DNA from: Nigrospora sphaerica
Lineage: Eukaryota > Ascomycota > Sordariomycetes > Amphisphaeriales > Apiosporaceae
Assembly (NCBI GenBank): GCA_018287875.1
Contig: JAGVVL010000018.1
Coordinates: 1,356,501 to 1,420,500, forward strand
Direction: 5' to 3'
Length of the DNA stretch: 64,000 nt
Below the pieces are notes generated by a model. That model saw only the letters and a list, made by a program, of their open reading frames with translations. It was not told where the DNA came from and did no database searches. Of the stretch, positions 10,060 through 22,374 are shown piece after piece (positions within the stretch are counted from its first letter, which is position 1; each line of letters opens with the position of its first letter). The position numbers were made by a program, and so were the translations under genes.

Positions 10060-11160
10060 CGGGTCCGTTCTCTGGCCCTGTCTCAGCGTATAAGATGTCG
10101 AGAAGTTCGGTCCTCGACGGCATTTCGCCATTAAAGTCTAGTCTTCTCGACGGTGCGTCCGCGGGGTTGCTCTTACCAAGCCTATATTTGATGTTGAAGT
10201 CAAAAGGAGCCAAGAACATGCACCACCGCGCTTAACGCCCGTTAAGTTAACTCTGCTTTATAAACACTTAGAGGTTCTATTGGTCTGTAAGTACTTCCAC
10301 TGGTTGCAGGCTACCTTAAAGGTAGTGCCGCCAGTGCTTGAAGGACTCCACGATAGCCATCATCTCCTTATCCGGTACGGAGTACGCCAGTTCGGCGGCG
10401 TTAAACTTACGAGACTAAAACGCAATAGGGGCGAATCGCCCACTCTTTAGGTCCTATAGAGGCTAAGCCTGGCTTCCTACCTCGAACCATCCCCTTAAGC
10501 TGGTTATATAAGGGGCGAGCAATAGGGGAGTACCAGTAAATGAATCGTCGGTAGAAGTTGCAGAACCCAAGGAAAACCTGGATATCATGGAAGCTCTGGG
10601 GAAGCGGCTACTCCTGGATAGTGGACACCCGACTAGGCTCCATCGATATGCCGTCGCGCGAGATAATAAATCCTAGGAATTCGACATGGTCCTGGAAAAA
10701 GAAACAGCTTTGGAGGTCCCGAGTATAGGTGTCGCGGTCCTTAGAGAAGATAAGGATGTCGTCAAGGTATGCTATATAGACAACATCGAGTAGGCTTTGG
10801 AGCGCCTTATAGATATACCCTTGGAAGGTGGCTGGCGTGTTGGTAAGCCTAAAAGGCATAACCATATACTCGAAGTGACCGTAACGCGTGCGAAAAGCTG
10901 TCTTCCACTTGTCTCCTCGCCGGATGCGAATCCTATAGTAGGCGTCCTTAACGTCGATCTTAAAAAAGAACTGGGAGCCGGATACCCTATCTATGATCTC
11001 CGTAATTAAGGGTAAGAGGTACCGGTTCTTCACCATGACCTAGTTGAGGCCCCGGTAGTCAATGTAAAGGCAGAGTGTACCGTCCTTCTTAGGGACGAAT
11101 AAGATAAGAGCGCCAGCTGGGCTCTTCGATAGTTGGATCCTGCCGCTTTAGAGTTTTGTC
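10060..11160 (-). pseudogene. Reverse transcriptase and RNase H of gypsy B
   Basis: The frame 10608-11036 contains RT palm motifs: FKIDVKDAYYRI (first Asp), TPATFQGYIYKAL, and IAYLDDILIFS (YLDD catalytic pair), then FLGFIISRDGISMEP. Downstream, 10100-10600 corresponds to the thumb and RNase H, broken by stops. A RIPped copy of the same stretch lies at 42060-42790. The N-terminal part of RT (FVPKKDG-like) is at ~11040-11160. Confidence 0.85.
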
Positions 11161-11169
11161 TCTAGGTAT

Positions 11170-12355
11170 TCGCGAAGTTCTCGTAATTCGTCTTAAGCGA
11201 GGGGGTAGATAGGGCTGTAAGGTGGAGAGGTGTTTGGCAGGAGATCGATGGCATAGTTAGAGGCCTTATGGTCCGGAACCTGGCTGGCCTCTTAGGTGCT
11301 GAAGACGTCGATAAACAAGCGGAGCTTTGCCGGAATGCTGTCGAGATCTTGGCTAGACACTGGCTCGTCTTCGTCTGGCAGAGCTAAGGTTGGTAACATT
11401 ATCACCGTATACATATGCGCTGAACCACGCGCTTAGTCCAGGAACTGCGGCGCGGTAAGGAGCTCGCTCTTCGCTATCCCTAAACCAAAGAGCCACCTAT
11501 TACTAGCAGGTTCGAGGATCACACGGTGCTCGTTTAGGAATGTGCGGGATAAAAGGATGGGGCTCCTTTCAATACGAGGGTCTCAATCAATGGCGACGTA
11601 AAGGCGTCGATAAGTCCGCGTAGTGCCCCGGTTATCTATGATACGAAAGGGGACCTCGTAAACACTGTAAGTGGGATAACGCAGCTGCCTAACGGTGTGA
11701 ATAGTCGGTGGTTCGACACTGCTTCGCTGGAGGTTTGCGGTCTGCGCGGGTTGGGCGTGATCAAGTTCCTGCTCTCGAAGTGGTCCGTGCGTGGGCGGTT
11801 CTGCGGGAATTCTCTGCCTCCTCGATAGCGTTTCGATGGTTGCTCATTATGCGTGTCCGCTCTTCGTTTATTCCGGCTGTCTGACCTAGCCTATTCGTCT
11901 TATCGGCTGCTCCTCTTCACTCGTTCGCTGTAGCTGTTTCTTGAGGCCGGCGAGGTAGATATCGAAGTCTCGAGGGCTCTGCGTAGGCCCTTGGGCGGCG
12001 TTGTCGGGACCCCCACGAACATTGAAAAGTATCGATGTTACGCGTGCGGAGGTCGCGGCCTTGGTCGGAAAAAGAGGAAGTGTCGCGTCGCTGTCGCGCC
12101 GGTGTCGAAATGCTGTCGGTGTCGAAATGCTGTTGGTGTCGAACTGCTGTCGGTGTCGAGCCCGAAGGCGAGGCGGAGTTCTCGCTCCTTTTCCCGTTGC
12201 TGCTGGAGTTGTTCTAGGAGCTGGATGCGCGCATTGATGTCGTTTAGCTGTTATCGCTCAGCGGTGAGGTCGGTTGGCGAGGAAATTAAGTCCACGCTGT
12301 CCGGTGCGTCGTCTTCCGCTACGCTAGCCGTGGCATTTTGTCTTCGTGTCGGCAT
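11170..12355 (-). pseudogene. gag and protease region of gypsy B
   Basis: The probable start is the ATG at 12355 (MPTRRQNATASVAEDDAPD), 48 bp inside the 5' LTR, followed by a glutamine/arginine-rich coiled segment (LLEQLQQQREKERELR) at ~12170-12240. A protease-like stretch is inferred at ~11450-11720 from position and from fragments such as a LNEHRVILEP segment. Frames are interrupted and a CCHC knuckle was not identified. A RIPped copy of the gag start lies at 37880-38237. Confidence 0.55.
12101..12160 (-). repeat. 18-bp tandem repeat in gypsy-B gag
   Basis: About 3.5 units of GGTGTCGAAATGCTGTC with small variation. On the minus strand this encodes a short low-complexity stretch within gag. 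Confidence 0.75.
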
Positions 12356-12391
12356 CTTAGCGCTTCGCTACCGTATAGGTGACGTTAAGAG

Positions 12392-12400
12392 AAGAATCAG
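12392..12400 (-). promoter_or_regulatory. Self-priming primer-binding site (gypsy B)
   Basis: After the 5' LTR the minus strand reads att then CTGATTCTT, the reverse complement of AAGAATCAG in the LTR (plus-strand positions 12480-12488). The spacer is the same 3 nt as in gypsy A and no tRNA-type site is seen. Confidence 0.6.
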
Positions 12401-12403
12401 AAT

Positions 12404-12616
12404 TGTAAGTATCCGGAGGAATCACAGTGGCACCGTCAGGTATAGGGTAGCGAAGGGCAGGCTCAATTCTACTGCAAGACTGATTCTTGCAGAATCTAAG
12501 TTCAGGTCGGGCGCCAGCAGTGCGCCCGCTCCTCGCTAGTAGGCTGCCGGTGGGTCGGTGCCGCAGGTCAGGTGACCAGCCTGCGGATGCACCTCTCCAG
12601 CGTCTCCTCCCTTACA
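12404..12616 (-). repeat. LTR of gypsy B (5' LTR)
   Basis: 213 bp, TGTAAGTATCC to CTCCCTTACA. It is close to the solo copies at 37666, 42417 and 49214. Confidence 0.92.
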
Positions 12617-13602
12617 CCTTCGCTACTATATACTTAACGGTGCCACTATTACCTCTTTGGATTCTCATAGTTTGTCTATTTTAATATATATAACTTTTTG
12701 ATATATATTATAAAGTTATATATTAAAGATATTAATAAGAAATTCTTACATATAACTATAAACTTTAAAACCAAACGTTTTGATTATCTCTTATTTAATT
12801 TATTTTAAGACATAATTTAAAGCGTATTAAATGTGGCGAATATCTTAAAGTACTTTTAAACATTTTTATAAGTTTAATAAAAATATTAAAATTTTTCTTA
12901 GCAAAATAACTTAAATCGTTACTTAAATTAAAATCCCGACTTTTTTAAATAGCTATTTATTAAAGTGTAAAGTTATATAAAAGCGGCTTATTTTAATAAC
13001 TTTAATATACAAAACATAAATACGTAACCAATATAATATTTATATTAAATAAAATGTATTCCATAGATTATATTCCATTTGGAAAGCCTTTTAACATACA
13101 AATTTATAAATTTATTACTTTTAATAATTATGTAAGGGTTTAAAAGTATATTCTTATTTATATTAAAGAATCCTATTTAAGAAAAAACTTTCATTTGTTT
13201 TTTAGCGTCATTTAAATAAATTATTTCAATTTCTTTTTTAAATTTAAAAATTTTGAATATCAAGTTTTCCCCCAAGAAATTTAATACTTTTATAATTTTC
13301 TCTTTCTATAAAACTTCTTATAATTTAAAATAGACTTAAAGCGCTAATTAAGTGAGTGTAGTATAAATTAAAATACTCTTAAAATTTGAAAAGTAAAAGA
13401 AGCTTAAAAGAATCATAAAAGTAAGTGTAATCTATTATATTTAAAAAATAATACATTTAAAAAAGAAAATAACTATATTATTTATATGTTATAACTTAAG
13501 TTATTAAAATGTAACTTGTACTTTTAAAATCTTTAATTCAAGCCTATATAGTAACTTTAACTTAATTTTTAACGTCTTTTATAATAAACTTTATTTAATA
13601 AA
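12617..13602. other. AT-rich stretch, no gene seen
   Basis: Strongly AT-rich, stop-dense in all frames, and composed largely of TA, TTA and AAA runs. No recognisable domain, LTR or inverted repeat was found. It looks like fully RIPped repeat sequence. Confidence 0.6.
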
Positions 13603-14335
13603 TGTAAGGTGGTGATGGAGTTATTATAACATAGTTAAGTATATAGTAGCGAACGGTAATATTAATATAATTATAAGATCAATTCTTATAGAATTTGAAT
13701 TTCAGTCGGGCGCTAATAGTGCGCCCGCGCCTCGCTAGTAGGTCGCTACTAAATCTATACTATAGGTTAAGTGACTAGCTTATAAGTGATGCGTGCCACT
13801 ACAGAAAGGGACAATAACCTAGTCTGCTAAACTGGATACCATAGACATATATAGGCCATTAAGAGCAGGATCTGTTAACTAGTAGGTCCCCTACCTTTTA
13901 CACATTAATAAGTGTGTAGAGGCCGCCTCTTTAACGCCCCCTTCTTTATAAATATGCCCCCCTATAAGATAGCCGTCCCGGTGCCTTAAGCCGCATCGCT
14001 AACCTTATTAATACTATACTTATTAAGTAACTAAGTAGCTAATTAATTAAAGTAATTAATCTTGATTATTAATTTAATTTTAGTTAATCTTTTTTATCTT
14101 TAGGTCTCTTTTCTTTTTTATAAAGAGCGTATCCTTATTATTATATTGTTATCTCTTTAATTAATAAGCGCTATCTCTTTATCATCTTTTAAACATGTTC
14201 TTATTCTTTAAACAAGGTTTTAACGTGTCTTTTTTATCTCGATATTACAATATTATCCCGTTTATCACTAAACCTTACATTACTTATTTATCCTCTGTTT
14301 AAGAGTTAAACTATACTTAAATTAAAGCTAGCTAT
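13603..14335 (-). repeat. RIPped 3' end of a gypsy-B copy
   Basis: 13603-~13795 aligns with the gypsy-B LTR (the conserved GTGCGCCCGC core and GCTAGTAGG), but many C/G are changed to T/A. The last ~25 bp of the LTR are displaced to ~13930-13955 by ~130 bp of unrelated sequence. 13950-14330 then matches the gypsy-B interior at 7085-7520 in RIPped form. The element end is truncated by TRIM-2. Confidence 0.7.
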
Positions 14336-14340
14336 CCGCT

Positions 14341-14881
14341 TATAAGAGATAGCAGGAGGTAACCACTCGCCTATAATGCCCAAAAGGCTAGTAATGTCTT
14401 CACTTATGGAGACGCACCCCTCTAATCTAGACCTATATGAACATAGCGGGCTAGACGCAGCTGCAACCCTTATAACTATGTCACCGCCCGCAGAGAGCTC
14501 GTTCCCGAGCCTCGCATGCACGTAATGCGTTAACACCGAGTATATAGCGGTCCGACATATAGTCTGTTAAGCCTCCAAGGAAGCAGTGCGCTTAACTTCG
14601 CGACACGCCGAACCCTGTACGACCCCGACGAAAGTGCTTAGAGGCCCTTGAATTGCTAACACGGAGACTCAAACTCGGAACCAACGCGACGCTCGCGCCA
14701 GCTAGCTAGGGCATGTCACCAGAAGTGAAGATAAGTGGAGACATAATTGTAAGGGATGGCAGGAGATAACCACTTGCCCACAATACTCAAAAGGCTAGCA
14801 ATGTCTCCACTTATGGAGACGCACCCCTCCAATCCAGACCTATATGGACATAGCGGGCCAGACGCAGCTGCAACCCTTACA
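14341..14881 (-). mobile_element. TRIM-2 (miniature LTR element), copy 1
   Basis: A 134-bp repeat (14341-14474) and a 133-bp repeat (14749-14881) flank 274 bp without coding capacity. The right repeat starts TGTAAGGG and ends CCCTTACA; the left is RIP-altered at its ends. The interior matches 37041-37314. Reading on the minus strand, the interior starts att and then ATGTCTCCACTTAT, complementary to ATAAGTGGAGACAT in the LTR, the layout of a self-primed LTR element. No clear target duplication is seen. Confidence 0.8.
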
Positions 14882-15184
14882 GCTATACTAAGATTATATA
14901 TAAAAGTCCCACAACGCGGTATTAAACATTTAACATTTAACATTTAACGTTAGACGTCTAACTATAAGTTAGTAAAGACCGAGTAGAGTTAATAAGATGG
15001 ACATCTAATATTAAACATTTAAAACTAGACACTAATATTAAACATTTAATTAATATTAATAAATCACGTGAATAGTTACTAAGCTTCATAATAACCTAGC
15101 CGTATAAATTAACAAGGCTATTAATAAGCTAACATTAGAAGATTAATAAGATTAAAAATGATTTATAAAAGGATTTCTTATTAA
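14882..15184. other. AT-rich stretch with a short tandem repeat
   Basis: The segment ATTAAACATTTAACATTTAA is repeated at 14920-15060. Nothing else is recognisable. Confidence 0.4.
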
Positions 15185-18100
15185 GGAGCGGATAAGTAAG
15201 CGGATAAGTAAGTGGATGATAAAGTCGATTTAAGTTCCATATTATAAGTTTAGGTTTCTATTTTATCGGTATAAGTTAAGCTTAATAAATAAGACGTAAC
15301 TTAAAAAGCTATAATTAAAGTCTTTTCAATTGAATACTTCTTATTTGAATTCTTAACGGAGGTCTATTTAAAGCGGACTTAATAGAGCCCCATTATAAGA
15401 CGATTAATTTATAACTAATTTAAGATGTTTTAAAGGCTGTCTTATATTAATACGGCTTATCACGGTCTATTTCGTAATAGTACTCCCCTTCTTAAGGCGG
15501 AGTTATATTAATGCGTTTTTAAAGGGCGGACGGCTAAGCCTTCCGTAAGTTGATAAGTCTCGGTTTCTTTAAGTGTCATAAATAAAAGTTTACTATTACC
15601 TTGTTAATGTTAACGACGTATTTTATAAGGTCCTTAATTAGTTAATTATATTTAACCCACTTTATAATATATTTTAAGTGAGAGCCTTAACCTTTACCTT
15701 AGTTATTTAAGTAGAAATTTAAGATATCTTCGACTTCGAACTCTTTAACGCTATTGACCTTTATAAGTAAAGGCAGTAATTATATTTAAATTTGAGTAAG
15801 ATTATAAAAATAAAAATAAAGTAAGCCAATATAAAATATTAAATGCTTTCTTATAAATAAGGGTAGGTTTGACTAATAAGCGTATAAGCTTACGACCTTT
15901 ATAATAATAAAAGGTTTAAGTTACTTTTAATTAAGTTACTTTTAAGAGCGTTTCGCTTATATATTTTAAGTATGAGGTTAAACTTTTCAACTTATTTATT
16001 ATCGGTAAGTGGAGCGCTTCTTCTAGTTAATTTGTTCTTTATAACGAGCTTATATTAAATAAATCTTAAACTTTAATATCTTATAAACTTCTTAAATCTT
16101 TTATACGACGCGCTTAATATTTATTATTAAAAGGGTATAATTAAGGTTTAATGATTTAAACCCAATCCTTAAATAGAACCTACATATTATAAAAAACAAT
16201 ACAACCTTAATGCTCTTATTTTAAGCATTATTTAATCCAAATTTAATTAAAGAGAGCTAAAAACTTTGATTGTCTTATAAGTACGACACTTAAATATAAA
16301 GGTATTATTTTAAAAATAAGTTAGCTTATTTAATTTAATAAGTTTTTTAAACTAAAAAGTAATCGATAAAAAGTTTTAAATACTTTGTTAATAAGTTAAG
16401 TATTCTTAAAAGCATTTTATAAATTAAGGACCTCGGTTAAAGATTATGTCTCTTAATAAGCTATATAGTTTTTAAACGTTATTTAAATACAAGCACCCGA
16501 TTTTATTAACGTTATAAGTGTCTCGGTAAGCGATAAAGTGTTTCATCTTTATTAAGCGGTAAACCACGATTAAGATAACGTTGCAACTATTACTCTTTAA
16601 TAAGTATACGACAAAGTTTATCGAAATGTCTTATTATACTCGTTTAAGTATAAGTAATAAGTAGAGCACCCCTTTTTTAGCTTCGTAAAAAAAGGTAGTT
16701 TAATAATAAGCATAATAGTTATTAGTTTATTACTTTATTAAGGTATATATCCGTAATCAATAATAATCTTTAAATATTTAACTACCGTAATAATATGATA
16801 TAAACAAGTTAATTTAATATAAAGTTTAGGTAAGTTAAGAATATAAAGGTTATTATAGTATTATAGTATATTAACTCGCTTCTTACACTTAGTAAAGGAG
16901 CTTAAAAGATGGCAGAGGGGTTTAATATTTAGTGCCTTTAAAATAAGGTGAATAATCTTATTTAACTTGTATTCTTAAGTTATAAAGTTTTAAATAGCTA
17001 ATAATAATAATAAGGCGTGATGTTCTTATTATAAAGATAATATAACAATAAGCTAAGAGTTTAAGTTAACGGCGCTTATATTTAAAGGGCGGTTAAAAGA
17101 AGATTACGATTTAATTACGGTGGTAACTTAAGTTAAGCTTTCTTTAAAGCGGACTAATTCCCTAAGGTTCGAGGTTCTCTTTCTTAAAAACGACTTTATT
17201 TTGATATAATAATTATTTATCCCCCTTTTTAAGTAAGTCCTTTAACCTTTTAATTAAGGCGTTAAGTTTGGTTTTTTTTTCTTAAGTTAAAACATAAGCT
17301 TAAAGTTAAATCGAAATAAGAATTTAAACTTTCTTACTTATCAACGGTCTAATAACGTTATTATTATAAAGCACTTTAAGTTTCAGTAATTAAGAATGAC
17401 CTTTATTAATAAAAACACGCTTTTTAAATCAAGACGTTATTATTTAAAGTAATAAATAATAATTAAAATCTTCTTATCATAAATCTTATAGCTACATTTT
17501 ATTAAATAGTGCTTTTTTAAGAAGAAGGTAGTTAAGCGTAAAATTCCGCTATCTTTATACTATAATAACATATTAATAAAGACGTATTTAAAAGTATCGG
17601 TCTTCAAAGTCAATTCTTTCTCTTAATTATAGGGAGCAAAGATCGAGGTTAATATGAGCGCGTTTTTTAATATAATAAATACATTCTTATTTTTTTTATT
17701 TAAACGAATTGGAATCCTTTTTATAAGATTAAATAACAGGGTAATAATCTTTAAAAGGTCTTAAATAAACCAGCGGTAAAAGCTCTTAAAACCGATAAAC
17801 GCTTATAAGATAGAATAGCTTAATTTTTAACTATCTTAATCTTAACGGGGTTTATATATAAGCTATTATAGTTAATAATTAAAATTAAGATCGTGGTCAT
17901 AATTTTAAAGAATTCGCATTTTAATATCTTTGTAAATAAGTTAGCTTCTCTCAAGATTTAAAGTACGTTTTATAAACATTAAATATATTTTTTAACAGTC
18001 CGGTTATAAATTAAGATATTAATTATCTTAGTATATAATATAAGATATGTTTAAGTAATACCGTAGAGTATCAATAACAGACCTTTAAAATGTAATTAAA

Positions 18101-19670
18101 GGTATAATTAATAACTCGAATAAGTAAAAACGGGTGTAAAATATAGTTAAGTGTTCTTATCCCTCTTTAACCTTAATCTTATAAGATATTATAATGATAT
18201 CGACTTTAAGAAAATACTTCATTCCTTCTAAAGTTATTTAAGGTTTCCTTAAGTAAGGATAGTAAGTAATAGTCCTTAATGAATGTAATTTAAAGCACGG
18301 TGATCGATATAAAAATAAAGCCCTCTTTTAAGCTTCTTAATAAATAAAATATGGAACGTAATTTAAGATAAGCTAAGTTAAATAAACTCTTCTTAAAAAT
18401 TCTCTTATAGCAACTCTTTTAACATAGCTAATTCTTTATAAGATATTACGTATAAGGGTTTAAATGAAGGTATTTTCTTTTTTATTAATTTAATCTTGTG
18501 ATTGTGATTTTAAAGTAGTAGTAGTTTCTTTACTTCTTTTGGAAACAATTTATCTTTAAATCCTTTTAGTTTTAATAAAAGCTACTTAAATAAGGGCGGA
18601 TTAACCCTTCAAAATAAGTGCTCGTCGATTTTTTCAACAGTTATAAGGAACGTAGCGTATTCTTTCCTTAAGTACGCTAAATAAATATAAGTAGTAATTA
18701 AGGCGACGTCTTATTAAAATAAGGCCTTTAAGTAGTTTAATAACTTCTTTAAGTAAGCTTATGTAAGGACATTATATATAGCGATAACCTTTATAAGTCT
18801 CTGTTATATATCATAGTTTTAATAACAAGGTTCGTATATAACTTATAAAACATATTTATAAGTTATATATTTTAGGTCACGAGATCTTAAAGATGATAAG
18901 GTAGTGAGCTAAGTCAAGTGTAAAAATGTAGTTATTTCTTATAGTTATCGTATACTTATACTGAATATTGGACGAAGTAAGTAACCTTTTTACTCTTGCT
19001 TAAGCAATTATTAATCACGTCGATCTTAAATAATCTTTCTAAGAACCGTATTAATAACTTATAAGCTTTAACTTAGTTATATTTCATAAATACTTTAACG
19101 GTAATTTTAAAGTTATTTAAAGTGTAAGTTAATAAAGTGTAGTTATTAAAAATTAAGGTAGTAAGTAAAACTATAAGCTTTTTATTTATATCTTCCTCTT
19201 TATAAAGAAATAAGTTATAAATGGAATATATAAATAATAACAAGGGTAATAAAGTTAAGACACTAACTTTAAGAGCTTATAAGCGACTTAACATAAGCTC
19301 ACGCTATTCTATAATAAAGGACTCTTAATACGTAGCTCTTAGAACCGGTTAATAAACGCGATCATAATAAAAATAAGCTAAGGGGACTAAATAAGTGCGG
19401 GTAGTCATTAAGTAGGTAAGGTCGTAAACACTATAAGGGACGGGCTTCCTTAAGGGCTTAGAGTATAAGCTTAATAAAACCAAATAAGTCGGTGGTTAAG
19501 TTGAAGGTATTAAACGACTATATAGCCTTTATAACTGCATTAAAATATTCTCCTCTCTCTCTATAGCTAAACAAAGAATCGGCTGCCTTATAAGGTCGGA
19601 CATTACATCCTCCTTAAATTAAATGGTCGATATTAAAGTCACTTATAAAGACTATCCATTTTAGCTAAGG
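15185..19670 (-). mobile_element. RIPped gypsy family C relic
   Basis: 15185-15479 is a decayed LTR whose inverted copy is 19671-~19960. The following ~4 kb aligns at its left end with 51546-52360. On the minus strand the order fits a chromovirus: chromodomain-like end near 15680-15790, integrase, then an RT-like region near 18000-18080 whose plus-strand pattern (GATATTAATTATCTTAG) resembles a RIPped complement of a YLDD motif. Every frame is closed by stops. Nearly all remaining codons are A/T, consistent with heavy RIP. Confidence 0.55.
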
Positions 19671-19960
19671 TGTCACGGGGTGGACCGTGACAGATCTTAC
19701 CGGCGTAGGGCAGCCTTTAAGACATCCTAAACTGGCTACGGATTAGTCGACCCGTGATAGAGATCTATTAAGTCCGCTCCGTGTGGACCTCCGTTTAGGA
19801 TCTAGATAAGAAGTTTACGATTAAGAAGACTTTAATTTTAGCTCCCTTAGCTACGTCTTATCTATTAAGCTTAACTTAAACCGATAAAATAAGAACTTAA
19901 ACTTATAATATAGAACTTAAATTAATTTTATTTTCCGCTTACTTACTCACTTGTTAATAG
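19671..19960 (+). repeat. LTR of gypsy C in inverted orientation
   Basis: Begins TGTCACGGGGTGGACCGTGA and is less RIPped in its first 130 bp. Its reverse complement matches 15185-15479. Because it points opposite to the left LTR, it is not simply the partner LTR of the relic and must come from a second insertion or an inversion. Confidence 0.65.
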
Positions 19961-20943
19961 TATGTAACTTATTTTTAAGCTTAACATTACTTTCGAAATG
20001 TTGAACTAACTTATTACACTTATTAATATCGAAGATCTCAAAGAACTACTCGCGAGTGTTTAAGACGATATATTTAAATAGCTGTTTTATCTATACACGT
20101 TATATAAGTATATCTTGAACTTAGAAACCTTTTTAGTTAAAAAGAACTCCGCTTTAATTAAAAAGAACTCTGATTTAATGAAAAGAAACTCCGCTTTAAT
20201 TAAAAGAGACTTCTTTTTTACTTCCATTTAAATCTTCCCTATAGAGAAAGAAAAGATAGTCCGCTATTAAACGGGCCGCTTAAATAAGGGATAAAAGATT
20301 ATCATCGACCTCCGTTAAAAACGAACGCCTTCTTTAAGCCGCCCTCCTTATCATATAGACACCCTTAACTAAATAGTTACCTTATCTTAAACTTATTATT
20401 AAAGCAATAGTAAATTATACTTTGTAAACATTTATATTTAGGCCTTCTAAACACTGTATAACTTTACTGAAGCGACTTTCTAAATCAATTTTATCACGAA
20501 TTGAGTCCGCTGTTGTTAAGGAAGATCTATAACATGGATTTTATTAGTATTTTACTAAATTATAGAGAGTGAGGTGATAATATTATATAGGTATACTATT
20601 TTATAAGTGAAAGTTAAGTTCTTAATTACTATATATCACATTTTTTTTAATAGGACCTTATTTTTGAAAGTAGAAATAATATATAACGTTTTTTTAATTT
20701 ATCATATGAAATAAGAGAAAATGAGAGCTTTTTAAACTGAAATAATACTAATAGTAATAAGTGTTTGAAAACTTATAAAGAAAATGCTTATTTAGCAAAA
20801 TATTGAATTTAATTCTTAGGTGTATTACACGCTTATATAATATAAAAATTTAGGTAACACTTTTACTGAGTTATGTAGTATATTATAGGTTAAAATATTT
20901 TCAATCTTTAACTTTATTAAGTAATAATTATAACTTCCAGCAC
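19961..20943. other. AT-rich stretch with a minisatellite
   Basis: About four imperfect copies of a ~25-bp unit (AAAAAGAACTCCGCTTTAAT) occupy 20130-20215. Otherwise RIPped sequence without recognisable genes. Confidence 0.5.
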
Positions 20944-21076
20944 TGTAAGGGTTGCAGCTGCGTCTGGCCCGCCATGTCTATATAGGTCTGGATTGGAGGG
21001 TGCGACTCCATAAGTGGAGACATTGTTAGCCTTTTGGGCATTGTAGGCGAGTGGTTACCTCCTGCCGTCCCTTACA
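20944..21076 (+). repeat. TRIM-2 solo LTR
   Basis: 133 bp, TGTAAGGGTTGC to CCCTTACA, with flanks AGCAC and AGTAC. This is a 5-bp target duplication with one C-to-T change. It remains GC-rich inside RIPped DNA. Confidence 0.85.
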
Positions 21077-21212
21077 AGTACGATATATATATATAATATA
21101 TAATTAGTTAAGGGGCAATTTATAAAGATTTAAAAAAGCTTTTAAGCTAATTCGCAGTTGAATAAGTTTAAAAGCTAGGTATAATATTTAATATGAAGTC
21201 ATTTATAAATTT

Positions 21213-21696
21213 TATCACGGCGCTAAGAAGAGCACACCTTAATAAGCTGCTCTACACCACTTTAGTAAAGAACTAAGCAAAAAGACTAGAATCCGAAGAC
21301 TAGGATACTTTAGATCTATTAAGGTTTATCTACTAGTCAGCCACAGCCATGACATCACCACCGCCCCATCCGGTGTGCCTGCCCTTAAGCACAGGGTTAA
21401 TTGCAGCCTAATCCGGTCGAGAGGGATAGCGGAGGTTCCGACCTAACGAGATGGTCCTTAAAGCAGTGTTTGTGCATAGTGTCTCGTGCGGCCCCAGAAC
21501 GGCCAGCGCCACTGCTTTAACTCGGGCTTGAACCTAAAGGCAGTCTTTAAATAATACCACGGCGCTAGTGAGAGCACTCCCTAATAAACTGCACCACGCC
21601 GCCGTAATAGGGAACTAAGTAAAAGGACTAGGATCCAAAGACTAAGAGATTTTAAATCTTTTAGGGTTTGTCGATTAATTAGCTATAGCCGTGATA
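21213..21696 (-). mobile_element. TRIM-3 (miniature LTR element)
   Basis: Two 142-bp direct repeats (21213-21354, 21555-21696) flank a 200-bp interior with no ORF. Ends follow TGTCACGGC to GCCGTGACA, partly RIPped. On the minus strand the interior carries a perfect B-box match (GGTTCAAGCCC, plus positions 21524-21534). The LTR carries an A-box-like TTACTTAGTTC (21612-21622; TTGCTTAGTTC in the other LTR), 21 bp after the predicted RNA start AGTCTTTGGAT (21633-21643). A RIPped copy of that start sequence follows the LTR as primer-binding site (21542-21552). Confidence 0.75.
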
Positions 21697-22374
21697 ACTT
21701 ACACAAGATTAACTTTATTAAATGGTAAATAGAACTTATAACGTTAACAATGTTTCTTTTGCATACAAAGTAAGAAAAAAGTGGTTTTTTTTATAATTTA
21801 GAATAAGTTATATAATTTAAACCATGAAGAATAATATTCAATACATTTCTTTATTTATCATGATAAAGTGCATTTATTATATTTCTACCTAGTATATAAA
21901 TAGTATTATCGTATATTATTAAACTAAACTGATGATCTTGAGTAACAAAGTAGATAATAAAATAAGTTTAAATTAAACTTTAAAATTTAAAAACCAAATT
22001 ACTTTATGCATTCAAGACCTATATGAGTTATATTTTGTTTAAACTTCTATAAATACTAAACATACTTTAATTGTATTATATAAAGTATTTAGCATATCTA
22101 AGCGGGTATAAAATTGCAAGACTCAAACCTTAATAAAGTTACTTTTTACAAAAATAGTAAGGTTAAATTTCTTACTATCTTTTAAGCTACGTTTAAAAAA
22201 CTTTTTGTATTGATTAGTGTTAAATATTACCTTTATAAAGTTAATTTTCATTTCTTATAACCTAAACATATTATCTTAAGGCTAAATTAAAGATAGTAAC
22301 GTCTTAAAAGGTTAGTAATCACTGCTTAATAGGCATCCTATAATCATTTGAAACGATATAGTGTAAATGTAATA
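21697..22374. other. AT-rich stretch, no gene seen
   Basis: RIP-like, stop-dense sequence. No domain or repeat boundary was recognised. Confidence 0.5.

Larger units (their letters stand above)
6868..12616 (-). mobile_element. Ty3/gypsy family B, near full length
   Basis: Two 213-bp LTRs in the same orientation bound ~5.3 kb. On the minus strand the order is gag, protease region, RT, RNase H, an in-frame tandem-repeat linker, integrase, and then an oppositely oriented ORF before the 3' LTR. A purine-rich tract (AAGGGAGG, minus strand) lies just before the 3' LTR at 7081-7095. Flanks (TTCAG / CCTTC) show no target-site duplication. Coding frames carry many TAG/TAA codons, suggesting mild RIP. 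Confidence 0.85.
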
